The notes beneath the pieces were generated by a model. It did not search any database. It saw only the letters and a program-made list of their open reading frames with translations, and was not told the DNA's origin. From Thermohalobacter berrensis (GTDB lineage: Bacteria; Bacillota; Clostridia; Tissierellales; Thermohalobacteraceae), in the NCBI RefSeq assembly GCF_003609645.1, contig NZ_MCIB01000036.1, positions 1 to 64,000 on the forward strand: a DNA stretch of 64,000 nt, given 5' to 3'. Shown one piece after another: positions 26,137 through 35,103 of the stretch. The position numbers and the translations under genes were made by a program. The stretch's first letter is position 1, and every line of letters begins with the position of its first letter.

Positions 26137-27549
26137 ATGAGTACAAATCTAAGAGCAGAAAAAACGGTTTCTCAAGAAGGAGTAAGGGTAAAGATACAGA
26201 GATTTGGAAGATTCTTAAGTGGAATGGTTATGCCAAATATAGGAGCATTCATTGCTTGGGGATTGATTACAGCTTTATTTATACCAACAGGTTGGGTACC
26301 AAATGAAAAACTTTCCAGTCTAGTAGGACCAATGATATTATACCTATTACCACTACTTATAGGATATACAGGAGGAAAGCTTGTATCAGGAATAAGAGGA
26401 GGAGTAATAGGAGCAGTAGCAACAATGGGAGTAGTAGTTGGAGTAGATATCCCAATGTTTATTGGAGCAATGATAATGGGACCATTGGGAGGATATGTAA
26501 TAAAGAAATTTGATAAAGCAATAGAAGGAAAAATACCCGAAGGGTTTGAGATGTTAATAAATAATTTTTCAGCAGGAATTATGGGTATGGTATTAGCAAT
26601 ATTAGCATACTTAGGAATAGGACCATTAGTATTAGGATTAAATAATGCCTTAAAGGCAGGGGTAGAGGTAATAGTAAATGCAGGATTATTACCACTAGCA
26701 TCATTATTTATTGAACCAGGAAAGATATTATTTCTAAACAATGCAATAAACCATGGAGTATTAAGTCCATTAGGATTACAGGAAGCAAAGGAGATAGGAA
26801 AATCAATCTTCTTCTTATTAGAGACAAATCCAGGACCAGGACTAGGAATATTATTAGCATACTGGGTATTTAGTAAGGGTATGTCAAAACAGTCAGCACC
26901 GGGAGCAATAATAATTCACTTTTTAGGAGGAATTCATGAAATATATTTCCCATATGTGTTAATGAAGCCAATATTAGTACTAGCAGTAATAGCAGGAGGA
27001 GCAAGTGGAGTATTTACATTTAGCATATTAGGAGCAGGGTTAGTGGCAACACCATCACCAGGAAGTATATTTGCATTACTAGCAATGACACCAAAGGGAG
27101 GATTTATACCAGTAATATTAGGTGTAATAGTATCAGCAACAGTATCATTCTTAGTAGCATCCTTCTTCATTAAGAGATCAGGAACAGAAGAAGACCTAGA
27201 TAAGGCAAAGGAAAGGGTAAAAGAATTAAAAAATAAAAAGGAAGATAAGAAAATAGAGATAAAGAAAGCAGATAATGTAAATAAAATAGTATTTGCATGT
27301 GATGCAGGAATGGGTTCAAGTGCAATGGGAGCATCAAGATTAAGAAATAGGATAAATAAAAATGGATTAGATATAGAGGTAGTAAATAGTTCAATAGAAG
27401 AAATACCAAGTGATGCAGATATAGTAATAAGTCATAAGAGTTTAACAGAGAGGGCAAAAGTGGTAGCCCCTAACGCTGAACATATTTCAATAGATGACTT
27501 TATAAATAGTCCGGTATATGATGAATTGATTGATAGATTAAAAAAATAA
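26137..27549 (+). CDS. Mannitol-type PTS transporter, EIICB (copy 1, no EIIA)
   Basis: 470 residues. The EIIC domain (about residues 15-345, eight or so helices) begins [20 protein letters not shown] and includes NHGVLSPLG and [13 protein letters not shown], the conserved GIHE loop of mannitol permeases. The EIIB domain (about 385-470) carries the phosphorylated Cys in [19 protein letters not shown] is absent, so phosphate must come from another protein, such as the EIIA of copy 2. The nucleotide sequence from 26170 to about 27534 is nearly the same as 29950-31314, with about 14 differences by eye, all but one silent. It has its own promoter and terminator. The sugar is probably a hexitol. 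Confidence 0.9.
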   Translation: MSTNLRAEKTVSQEGVRVKIQRFGRFLSGMVMPNIGAFIAWGLITALFIPTGWVPNEKLSSLVGPMILYLLPLLIGYTGGKLVSGIRGGVIGAVATMGVVVGVDIPMFIGAMIMGPLGGYVIKKFDKAIEGKIPEGFEMLINNFSAGIMGMVLAILAYLGIGPLVLGLNNALKAGVEVIVNAGLLPLASLFIEPGKILFLNNAINHGVLSPLGLQEAKEIGKSIFFLLETNPGPGLGILLAYWVFSKGMSKQSAPGAIIIHFLGGIHEIYFPYVLMKPILVLAVIAGGASGVFTFSILGAGLVATPSPGSIFALLAMTPKGGFIPVILGVIVSATVSFLVASFFIKRSGTEEDLDKAKERVKELKNKKEDKKIEIKKADNVNKIVFACDAGMGSSAMGASRLRNRINKNGLDIEVVNSSIEEIPSDADIVISHKSLTERAKVVAPNAEHISIDDFINSPVYDELIDRLKK

Positions 27550-27553
27550 ACAT

Positions 27554-27595
27554 AAAGGAAAACAGCAAGAAAAGGTTCTTGCTGTTTTCCTTTTT
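27554..27595 (+). terminator. Terminator after PTS copy 1
   Basis: AAAGGAAAACAGCAAGAA pairs with TTCTTGCTGTTTTCCTTT over a 4-nt loop and ends in T, an 18-bp stem. It isolates copy 1 from the regulator operon. Confidence 0.94.
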
Positions 27596-27646
27596 AAAAT
27601 TTAATAATGTCACTATTTATAACAGACAAATAGAATTATCTTTTCA

Positions 27647-27686
27647 TTGAATTACTGAAAAGAACGGTGTTACAATAAAAGTAACA
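27647..27686 (+). promoter_or_regulatory. Promoter of the regulator operon with overlapping TGTTAC-N7-GTAACA
   Basis: TTGAAT (27647) and TACAAT (27671) are 18 bp apart. The inverted repeat TGTTAC-N7-GTAACA at 27668-27686 covers the -10 box and resembles the TGTCAC/GTGACA sites upstream of PTS copy 1. This suggests autoregulation by MtlR; inference. Confidence 0.5.
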
Positions 27687-27758
27687 AAGATATATTATTT
27701 AAAAATGTCGTTAATCTTTATAGAGAGCTGCTTTTAATTAAGTAGGAGGTGTATTCAA

Positions 27759-29879
27759 ATTAACCTTAAGTTAAGCTCTAGGGCAAAATCTATTCTTTTA
27801 ATGTTGGCTGATGCATCAGATACTTTGACAATTAAGGAAATAGCAAAAAAAATTGGAGTAAGTTCTAGAACTATATTAAGGGAAATGCCTAAAATAGAGA
27901 AATGGATTAAGGAAAATGGATTTAAGCTTATAAAAAAACCAGGAGTAGGATTGCAATTAGATGAAACTTTAGAGAATAGAGCTCGAATGAAGGAATTATT
28001 AAAGCAAGAAAATATAGAGAAAAGTTATACTCCTCAAGAAAGACAATTCATATTAATTAATGAATTATTAAAGATGAAAGAACCAGTTAAATTATATTAC
28101 TTTAAATCTATGTTTAATGTTACTAGTGGTACCATAACTAAAGATTTGGATAAAATTGAAGGCTGGTTTGAAAAACATAACTTAAAATTAATTCGAAAAC
28201 CTGGATTTGGGGTTTATGTAGAAGGAAAGGAAGAAGACTTTAGACAAGCTTTAATTGACTTATTATATGAAAATTTAGATATAGACCAATTAATTCATAT
28301 TTTAAATAAAAAAGTAGAGGGTTCAATAGATACTCAAAACAAAATAGAAGTAAATGTCCGTAATAGACTATTTAACTTAATAGATAAACAGACAACTATG
28401 AAGATTGAAGATATAGTACAAAGTATAGAAAATAAAATGGGACGAAAATTAACAGATAGTGCATTTGTGGGTTTAGTAGTTCATCTTGCTTTAGCAGTAC
28501 AGAGGATAAAAAATAACGAAAAAATTATAATAAATAAAGAAATTTTAGAGGAATTAAAATCAACAAGTGAATTTAACTTTGCAAAACTATTAGCTGAAAA
28601 AATTACAGAAACTTTTAAAGTTAATATACCAGAAGATGAAATAGGATATATTACAATGCATTTAAGGGGAGCTAAAATATATAATTCGGACAAGATTGAA
28701 GAAGAAGTTATTCAAAAATTTGAATTAATTAAAATTGCTAAAGAAATGTTAAAAGTTGTAGAGAATGAAACAGGATATATTTTAAGATACAATGATAGGC
28801 TTTTATTAGATTTAGTAACTCATCTTATACCAGCAATAAATCGTCTAAAATTAAATCTAAGTATAAGAAATCCTTTACTTGAAGAAATAAAGGAAAACTA
28901 TCCAGAAATATTTGAGATTAGTACTAAAAGTGCCAAAGTTTTAGAAGAAAAATATAATGTAAAAATACCTGAATCAGAAATAGGATATATAGCTATGCAT
29001 TTAGGTGCAGTAATTGAAGGGAATGTTTCTCAGAAAGAAGCACTATATAATGTAGTAGTTGTCTGTGCAAGTGGTATAGGAACCTCAAAAATGTTAGCTG
29101 CTAGATTAGAAAGAGAATTTAAAAGTATAAAAATTATAGATGTTGTATCAAATATTGAATTAGACAATAATTGGCTAAGTGATAATAATATCGAATTAAT
29201 AATATCGACAACTAACATAGAAAATGAACAAGTTGATACAGTGGTAGTAACTCCCTTTCTTACTGATGAAGATAAACTCAAAATAGAAGGAAAATTAAGA
29301 AAAGTTGACAAGATCAGAAAAATGCGAAAAAAACCTCGTAAATCTAAACCTAAGTCAACTTCTAGTTTTAAAAACAACATGAAATTAATAAGGGAATATA
29401 GTGATTCAATATTACAACTTTTAAATAACTTTTATTTCAAGGATAATGTTTGTGTTAATAGCATAGAAGAACTGATTGAATTTGTTAGCCAACTTATGAT
29501 TGAAGAAGACCATAAAAAGGTATTAGCTGATAAACTAAAGGCGAGAGAAAAACAAGGACACACTATTCTAAAAGATAAAAAAATAATATTATTACACTGC
29601 CGTTCAAAAGTAGTAAAAGAAATAAGTTGTGGGGTTGTAAAGCTAAAAAATAAAATTAATAATAATTTAACTAATCAAGAAATCAGTACAGCTTTAATAC
29701 TAATTGCACCAAAGGAAAGTAGTAAAGCAAGTTTAGAAGTAATAAGTGAAATTAGTAGAGCTTTAGTTGAAAATGAGTATCTAACTGAAATATTAATATC
29801 TAAGGGTAAAGATGAAATTTACGAAGAATTTAGTAAATTATTAAATAATTTTTATTCAGCTAAAGCTAGAAACATCTAA
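27759..29879 (+). CDS. mtlR: MtlR-type PTS regulator (HTH, two PRDs, EIIB- and EIIA-like domains), ATT start
   Basis: About 706 residues if translation starts at ATT 27759. Domains in order: two winged HTH (about 1-165), PRD1 (about 200-310) and PRD2 (about 320-420, with AMHLGAV), an EIIB-like domain with Cys in VVVCASGIGTSKMLAARLE (about 425-510), and an EIIA-like domain (about 560-700, with ILLHCRSKVV). Phosphorylation of these sites by the PTS normally sets activity. The first ATG, 27801, has no ribosome site, whereas AGGAGG at 27744-27749 points to ATT 27759. The added NLKLSSRAKSILLMLADAS is what family N-termini look like. It is followed 43 nt later by the second PTS gene. Confidence 0.9.
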   Translation: MNLKLSSRAKSILLMLADASDTLTIKEIAKKIGVSSRTILREMPKIEKWIKENGFKLIKKPGVGLQLDETLENRARMKELLKQENIEKSYTPQERQFILINELLKMKEPVKLYYFKSMFNVTSGTITKDLDKIEGWFEKHNLKLIRKPGFGVYVEGKEEDFRQALIDLLYENLDIDQLIHILNKKVEGSIDTQNKIEVNVRNRLFNLIDKQTTMKIEDIVQSIENKMGRKLTDSAFVGLVVHLALAVQRIKNNEKIIINKEILEELKSTSEFNFAKLLAEKITETFKVNIPEDEIGYITMHLRGAKIYNSDKIEEEVIQKFELIKIAKEMLKVVENETGYILRYNDRLLLDLVTHLIPAINRLKLNLSIRNPLLEEIKENYPEIFEISTKSAKVLEEKYNVKIPESEIGYIAMHLGAVIEGNVSQKEALYNVVVVCASGIGTSKMLAARLEREFKSIKIIDVVSNIELDNNWLSDNNIELIISTTNIENEQVDTVVVTPFLTDEDKLKIEGKLRKVDKIRKMRKKPRKSKPKSTSSFKNNMKLIREYSDSILQLLNNFYFKDNVCVNSIEELIEFVSQLMIEEDHKKVLADKLKAREKQGHTILKDKKIILLHCRSKVVKEISCGVVKLKNKINNNLTNQEISTALILIAPKESSKASLEVISEISRALVENEYLTEILISKGKDEIYEEFSKLLNNFYSAKARNI

Positions 29880-29922
29880 ATATTGCAAGTATTCAGAAAC
29901 ATATTAAATGGGAGGAATAACA

Positions 29923-31800
29923 ATGAAGACAGATGTTGTTAACCAAACTTCTCAAGAAGGAGTAAGGGTAAAGATACAGAGATTTGGAAGATTCTTAAGT
30001 GGAATGGTTATGCCAAATATAGGAGCATTCATTGCTTGGGGATTGATTACAGCTTTATTTATACCAACAGGTTGGGTACCAAATGAAAAACTTTCCAGTC
30101 TAGTAGGACCAATGATATTATACCTATTACCACTACTTATAGGATATACAGGAGGAAAGCTTGTATCAGGAATAAGAGGAGGAGTAATAGGAGCAGTAGC
30201 AACAATGGGAGTAGTAGTTGGAGTAGATATCCCAATGTTTATTGGAGCAATGATAATGGGACCATTAGGAGGATATGTAATAAAGAAATTTGATAAAGCA
30301 ATAGAAGGAAAAATACCCGAAGGGTTTGAGATGTTAATAAATAATTTTTCAGCAGGAATTATGGGTATGGTATTAGCAATATTAGCATACTTAGGAATAG
30401 GACCATTAGTATTAGGATTAAATAATGCCTTAAAGGCAGGGGTAGAGGTAATAGTAAATGCAGGATTATTACCACTAGCATCATTATTTATTGAACCAGG
30501 AAAGATATTATTTCTAAACAATGCAATAAACCATGGAGTATTAAGTCCATTAGGATTACAGGAAGCAAAGGAGATAGGAAAATCAATCTTCTTCTTATTA
30601 GAGACAAATCCAGGACCAGGACTAGGAATATTATTAGCATATTGGGTATTTAGTAAGGGTATGTCAAAACAATCAGCACCAGGAGCAATAATAATCCACT
30701 TTTTAGGAGGAATTCACGAAATATATTTCCCATATGTGTTAATGAAGCCAATATTAGTACTAGCAGTAATAGCAGGAGGAGCAAGTGGAGTATTTACATT
30801 TAGCATATTAGGAGCAGGATTAGTGGCAACACCATCACCAGGAAGTATATTTGCATTACTAGCAATGACACCAAAGGGAGGATTTATACCAGTAATATTA
30901 GGTGTAATAGTATCAGCAACAGTATCATTCTTAGTAGCATCCTTCTTCATTAAGAGATCAGGAACAGAAGAAGACCTAGATAAGGCAAAGGAAAGGGTAA
31001 AAGAATTAAAAAATAAAAAGGAAGATAAAAAAGTAGAGATAAAGAAAGCAGATAATGTAAATAAAATAGTATTTGCATGTGATGCAGGAATGGGTTCAAG
31101 TGCAATGGGAGCATCAAGATTAAGAAATAGGATAAATAAAAATGGATTAGATATAGAAGTTGTAAATAGTTCCATAGAAGAAATACCAAGTGATGCAGAT
31201 ATAGTAATAAGTCATAAGAGTTTAACAGAGAGGGCAAAAGTAGTAGCCCCTAATGCTGAACATATTTCAATAGATGACTTTATAAATAGTCCGGTATATG
31301 ATGAATTGATTAGTAAATTGAAAAGAAATAAGGGGGGAGAAACTGATAATACAGATAAAAAAGAAAGTGATAACAATGTATTAAAGAAAGAAAATATAAA
31401 ATTACAACTTGAGAGTGTAGATAAGTATGAAGCAATTAAAATAGCTGGTCAGTTACTTGTAGATGGTGGATATGTAAGTTCAGATTATATAGATGATATG
31501 AAAGAAAGGGAAGAGAAACTAACAACATATATAGGAAAGGGAATTGCAATTCCACATGGTACGGAATCTTCAAAAGAAAATGTAAATAAATCTGGAATTG
31601 TAGTATTACAGTTTCCTAATGGAGTTGATTTTGGTGATGGAAATACTGCTTACTTAGTAATAGGGATAGCTGGTAAAGGAAAAGAGCATTTACAAATACT
31701 GTCAAATCTGGCGACTGTGTTAGATGATAATGATATCGTACAAAAGCTTGTAAAGACAAATAATGTAGATACAGTATATGAAGTATTTACATCTAACTAG
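29923..31800 (+). CDS. mtlA: Mannitol-type PTS transporter, EIICBA fusion (copy 2)
   Basis: 625 residues. EIIC and EIIB match copy 1 in nearly every residue (one Ile to Val change seen in the linker, DKKVEIKK). After residue 465 a linker leads to an EIIA domain with the phosphorylated His in [11 protein letters not shown]. So this copy is a complete EIICBA and could also supply EIIA to copy 1. I use ATG 29923, with GGGAGGAA 8 nt upstream; an ATG at 29908 lies on that ribosome site. It is in the mtlR-EII-pfkB-dehydrogenase operon. The last shared bases are near 31314; beyond this the sequences differ completely. Confidence 0.93.
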   Translation: MKTDVVNQTSQEGVRVKIQRFGRFLSGMVMPNIGAFIAWGLITALFIPTGWVPNEKLSSLVGPMILYLLPLLIGYTGGKLVSGIRGGVIGAVATMGVVVGVDIPMFIGAMIMGPLGGYVIKKFDKAIEGKIPEGFEMLINNFSAGIMGMVLAILAYLGIGPLVLGLNNALKAGVEVIVNAGLLPLASLFIEPGKILFLNNAINHGVLSPLGLQEAKEIGKSIFFLLETNPGPGLGILLAYWVFSKGMSKQSAPGAIIIHFLGGIHEIYFPYVLMKPILVLAVIAGGASGVFTFSILGAGLVATPSPGSIFALLAMTPKGGFIPVILGVIVSATVSFLVASFFIKRSGTEEDLDKAKERVKELKNKKEDKKVEIKKADNVNKIVFACDAGMGSSAMGASRLRNRINKNGLDIEVVNSSIEEIPSDADIVISHKSLTERAKVVAPNAEHISIDDFINSPVYDELISKLKRNKGGETDNTDKKESDNNVLKKENIKLQLESVDKYEAIKIAGQLLVDGGYVSSDYIDDMKEREEKLTTYIGKGIAIPHGTESSKENVNKSGIVVLQFPNGVDFGDGNTAYLVIGIAGKGKEHLQILSNLATVLDDNDIVQKLVKTNNVDTVYEVFTSN

Positions 31801-31826
31801 AAATAAAAAGGTTTGGAGGAATGAAT

Positions 31827-32756
31827 ATGATTACTACAATTACATTAAATCCAGCTATAGATAAAACTATTACAACAAATGAATTTAATATTGGCTCTGT
31901 AAACAGGGTTACATCTACTAGGGTAGATGCTGCAGGAAAAGGAATAAATGTTTCAAAGGTAATAAAGGCATTAGGTGGAGAAAGTAAGGCAATAGGCATT
32001 TTTGCTGGTAATTCAGGTGAGTTTATAAAACAAGAATTAGATAAATTAGGTATTCAAAACGACTTTATAATGGTTAATGGAGAAACAAGAACAAATATAA
32101 AAGTTGTAGATATTAAAAATCAAGTTACAACTGAAATAAATGAAAAGGGGCCATTTATTGAAGATAAAGACCTAAGAAGGATAAAGGAAAAAATAGTTGA
32201 TATTATACCTGAAGATTCAGTAGCAGTTTTTTCGGGAAGTGTTCCTCAAAATGTTGATATAGATATATATAAATTTTTAATAGAAAAAGCAAAGGAAAAG
32301 GGAGTAAAGTGCATATTAGATACTTCTAAAAAATTATTAAGTGAGGGTATAAAAGCAGGACCATATTTAGTAAAACCAAATATTCATGAGTTAGAAGAAT
32401 TATTTGGTAAGAGACTAGATAGTTACAAGAAAGTTGTAGATGTAACAAAAGATATTTTCAAATATGGAATAGAATATATTGTTGTTTCACTTGGTAAAGA
32501 TGGTTCCTTGTTTATAACTAAAGATAAGGCCGCATTAGTAGAAGGAATGAAGGTTGATGTTAAGAGTACAGTAGGGGCAGGAGATTCAATGGTTGCTGCA
32601 TTAGCTTTAGCTATAGATAAAAATTATCCATTTGAAGGGATTATAAAACTAGCGTCAGCAACTAGTACTGCTAGTGTAATGACTGAGGGAACACAACCGG
32701 GAAGTATTGAAACTATAAGAAGCTTAGAAAACAAAGTAAAATTTAAATACATTTAA
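31827..32756 (+). CDS. fruK: 1-phosphofructokinase (PfkB family)
   Basis: 309 residues. MITTITLNPAIDKTI is the typical FruK start. GKGINVSKVIKALGG (substrate and lid) and the ATP/catalytic motif STVGAGDSMVAALALAI with the catalytic Asp are present. ATG 31827 is chosen over 31821, which is 1 nt from the GGAGG. The enzyme makes fructose-1,6-bisphosphate from fructose-1-phosphate. Its place between a mannitol-type PTS and a dehydrogenase is unusual because the classic mannitol route gives fructose-6-phosphate. Tagatose-6-phosphate kinase activity is the main alternative. Confidence 0.9.
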   Translation: MITTITLNPAIDKTITTNEFNIGSVNRVTSTRVDAAGKGINVSKVIKALGGESKAIGIFAGNSGEFIKQELDKLGIQNDFIMVNGETRTNIKVVDIKNQVTTEINEKGPFIEDKDLRRIKEKIVDIIPEDSVAVFSGSVPQNVDIDIYKFLIEKAKEKGVKCILDTSKKLLSEGIKAGPYLVKPNIHELEELFGKRLDSYKKVVDVTKDIFKYGIEYIVVSLGKDGSLFITKDKAALVEGMKVDVKSTVGAGDSMVAALALAIDKNYPFEGIIKLASATSTASVMTEGTQPGSIETIRSLENKVKFKYI

Positions 32757-32787
32757 TAGAAAAATAATAAAAAGGGGAGAGGTAAAT

Positions 32788-34050
32788 ATGAAAACAAGGG
32801 CAGTAAGATTATATGCCAAAAATGATTTAAGACTAGAAGAATTTGAGTTACCAGAAATAAAAGAAGATGAAATATTAGCAAAAGTAGTATCAAATAGTAT
32901 ATGTATGTCAACATATAAGGCTGTTATACAAGGTACAAAACATAAGAGGGTACCTGAAGATATTGCAGAAAATCCAATTATTACTGGCCATGAATTTGCA
33001 GGTGAAATAGTAAAGGTAGGAGCTAAATGGAAAGATCAATTTAAAGAAGGTAGTAAATTTGCATTACAGCCGGCTTTAAACTATAAAGGAAAACCATATT
33101 CTCCAGGGTATTCATATAAATATTTTGGAGGAAATGCAACATATATTATAATTCCTAATGAAGTAATGGAACTTGGATGCTTATTAAATTATGATGGAGA
33201 TGCTTTTTATGAAGCATCATTAGCAGAACCTATGTCCTGTATAATAGGAGCTTTCCATGCAAACTACCACACTAAGGCTGGAGTGTATGAACATTTTATG
33301 GATGTAAAAGAAGGAGGAAACATGGCATTACTTGGAGCTGCAGGACCAATGGGGCTAGGAGCTATTGACTATGCAATTCACCGTGATAGGAAACCAAAAA
33401 TGCTAGTTGTAACAGATATTGACGAAGAAAGATTAGAAAGGGCACGCTCAATTTTAACTGAAGAAGATGCTAGAAAAAATGGAGTAGAACTAAAGTATGT
33501 AAATACTAAAGATATAGATAATGTAAGTGAATATTTACGCTCACTTACAGGTGGAGAAGGATATGATGATGTATTTGTCTATGCTCCAGTGGAACCACTT
33601 ATAGAAGATGCAGATAAAATATTAGCCAAAGATGGATGTCTAAACTTTTTTGCAGGGCCAACTGATAAAAACTTTTCTGCAGAACTAAACTTCTATAATG
33701 TACACTATGCTTCAACACATATAGTAGGAACAAGTGGAGGAAACACAGATGATTTAAAGGAATCTTTGGAAATGACAAGTAAAGGATTAATTAATCCAGC
33801 CGTTATGATTACACATGTTGGAGGCTTAAACAGTGTTAAAGATACAACACTTAATTTGCCTAATATCCCTGGGGGTAAAAAATTAATATATACACATGTT
33901 GATATGGAATTAACTGCTATAGAGGATTTTGAAGAAAAGGGAAAAACTGATGACTTCTTTGCAGAACTTGCACAAATTGTTAAGAAAAATAATGGACTAT
34001 GGTCGTTAGAAGCAGAAAGATTCTTATTAGAAAATAAAAGTATAAAGTAG
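32788..34050 (+). CDS. Zinc-dependent dehydrogenase, L-sorbose-1-phosphate reductase (SorE)-like
   Basis: 420 residues of the medium-chain dehydrogenase type. Catalytic zinc ligands are suggested by SICMSTYK (Cys near 38), ITGHEFAGE (His-Glu near 67) and LAEPMSC (Glu). The four-Cys structural zinc lobe is missing. The Rossmann motif appears as ALLGAAGPMGLGAIDYAI, with VVTDIDEERL after it. Sequence style is closest to what I recall of SorE, which interconverts sorbose-1-phosphate and glucitol-6-phosphate. With a mannitol-type PTS and 1-phosphofructokinase next to it, it may oxidise mannitol-1-phosphate at C2. AGGGGAGAGG-like site upstream; last gene of the operon. Confidence 0.72.
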   Translation: MKTRAVRLYAKNDLRLEEFELPEIKEDEILAKVVSNSICMSTYKAVIQGTKHKRVPEDIAENPIITGHEFAGEIVKVGAKWKDQFKEGSKFALQPALNYKGKPYSPGYSYKYFGGNATYIIIPNEVMELGCLLNYDGDAFYEASLAEPMSCIIGAFHANYHTKAGVYEHFMDVKEGGNMALLGAAGPMGLGAIDYAIHRDRKPKMLVVTDIDEERLERARSILTEEDARKNGVELKYVNTKDIDNVSEYLRSLTGGEGYDDVFVYAPVEPLIEDADKILAKDGCLNFFAGPTDKNFSAELNFYNVHYASTHIVGTSGGNTDDLKESLEMTSKGLINPAVMITHVGGLNSVKDTTLNLPNIPGGKKLIYTHVDMELTAIEDFEEKGKTDDFFAELAQIVKKNNGLWSLEAERFLLENKSIK

Positions 34051-34069
34051 AATAACAATAAAGTATTAT

Positions 34070-34112
34070 AAGTCAGGGGACTGGTTAGATCCGGTCCCCT
34101 GACTTGTTTTTT
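34070..34112 (+). terminator. Terminator of the PTS-fruK-dehydrogenase operon
   Basis: AAGTCAGGGGAC and GTCCCCTGACTT form a 12-bp perfect stem, then GTTTTTT. Confidence 0.94.
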
Positions 34113-34192
34113 ATCAAACTTAATCATTTGAATAATTATATTTTAAATAGAAAAAATATTAAAGATATTAGAAATATAGAAAGGTGATTTCA

Positions 34193-34891
34193 TTGGAAGA
34201 ATATCTTATCATATTATTTAGAATAATTACTATTATGCTTCTTTTATTATTTGTAACTTTATTTATAATGGGAAAAAGACCAATTGGTGAGTTGCCAGTA
34301 TTTGATTTTTTATCAATTGTTGTCATGGGATCAGTTGTTGGTGCTGATATTGCAGATCCTAGAATCAAACATCTTCCTACTGCTTTTGCAGTAGTTGTTT
34401 TGGCATTTTTTCAAAGAATTATTAGCATACTTATTCTTAAAAATAAAAAAGCAAAGAAGTTACTAACATTTGAACCTACAATAATTATAAAGGATGGAAA
34501 ACTTATTTATAAAAATATTAAAAAAATAAATTATGCAATAGATGATATTCTAATGATGTTAAGGGAAAATGGAATTTTTGATATTAGTAAAGTTCAATAC
34601 GGTATTATTGAGCCTAGTGGTAATTTGTCTATTCTAAAAAAAGTTCAAAATGAGACTGTTACTATTAATGACATGAACATACAACCAAAATCCGGTAACT
34701 TGGCGTTAACTGTTATTTTAGATGGAGAATTGCAAGAAAAGAATATTAACTTGCTAAACACAACAAAACAGGACATATTAGAGAAAATGAAAACCAAAGG
34801 TTTTAATAGTTATAAAGAAATTTTTTATGCATCTATGGATTTTCAAGGGAATTTAAATATTTCAACTTATAAAGAAGGAGTAGATATATAG
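34193..34891 (+). CDS. DUF421 (YetF-like) membrane protein
   Basis: 232 residues. Three N-terminal hydrophobic helices (about 5-90), containing MGKRPIGELPVFDFLSIVVM, are followed by two copies of the soluble DUF421 alpha/beta domain (PTIIIKDGKLIYKNIKK, then VQYGIIEPSGNLSIL). TTG 34193 is preferred because AAAGGTG sits upstream; GTG 34184 is on that site. It is one of three DUF421 genes in the window (also 57363 and the broken one at 58068). Function is not known; some relatives are linked to spore or membrane traits. Confidence 0.88.
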   Translation: MEEYLIILFRIITIMLLLLFVTLFIMGKRPIGELPVFDFLSIVVMGSVVGADIADPRIKHLPTAFAVVVLAFFQRIISILILKNKKAKKLLTFEPTIIIKDGKLIYKNIKKINYAIDDILMMLRENGIFDISKVQYGIIEPSGNLSILKKVQNETVTINDMNIQPKSGNLALTVILDGELQEKNINLLNTTKQDILEKMKTKGFNSYKEIFYASMDFQGNLNISTYKEGVDI

Positions 34892-34919
34892 CAATTTAAT
34901 ATATTGTATTTAAAGAAAT

Positions 34920-34960
34920 AACTGAGTTAGGATAAAATTCCCTGACTTAGTTATTTTTTT
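34920..34960 (+). terminator. Terminator after the DUF421 gene
   Basis: AACTGAGTTAGG pairs with CCTGACTTAGTT (12 bp with two G-U pairs), followed by ATTTTTTT. Confidence 0.85.
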
Positions 34961-35103
34961 ATTTCAATAGTATATAAATTTAACCATAAAGGGATTTATA
35001 AATAATTGTAGAATTATTAAATTAAAATGGTAAATTACCTAATAAAGAAGGTTTGAAAAGTTAATAACTAAGCTTAATTAAATAATTGAAGGGAATTTTT
35101 AGT

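Noticed and set aside
26172-26741. 189-codon minus-strand frames in both PTS copies (also 29952-30521)
   Set aside because: They are identical only because the PTS genes are; each is antisense to the EIIC domain, with no ribosome site.
30714-31175. 153-codon minus-strand frame in PTS copy 2
   Set aside because: Antisense to EIIC/EIIB; shorter in copy 1 because silent changes bring a stop, so it is not under selection.
26137-31800. PTS duplication as an insertion sequence or transposon
   Set aside because: No transposase, no terminal inverted repeats, and the repeated part ends inside the coding region, so duplication or gene conversion is simpler.
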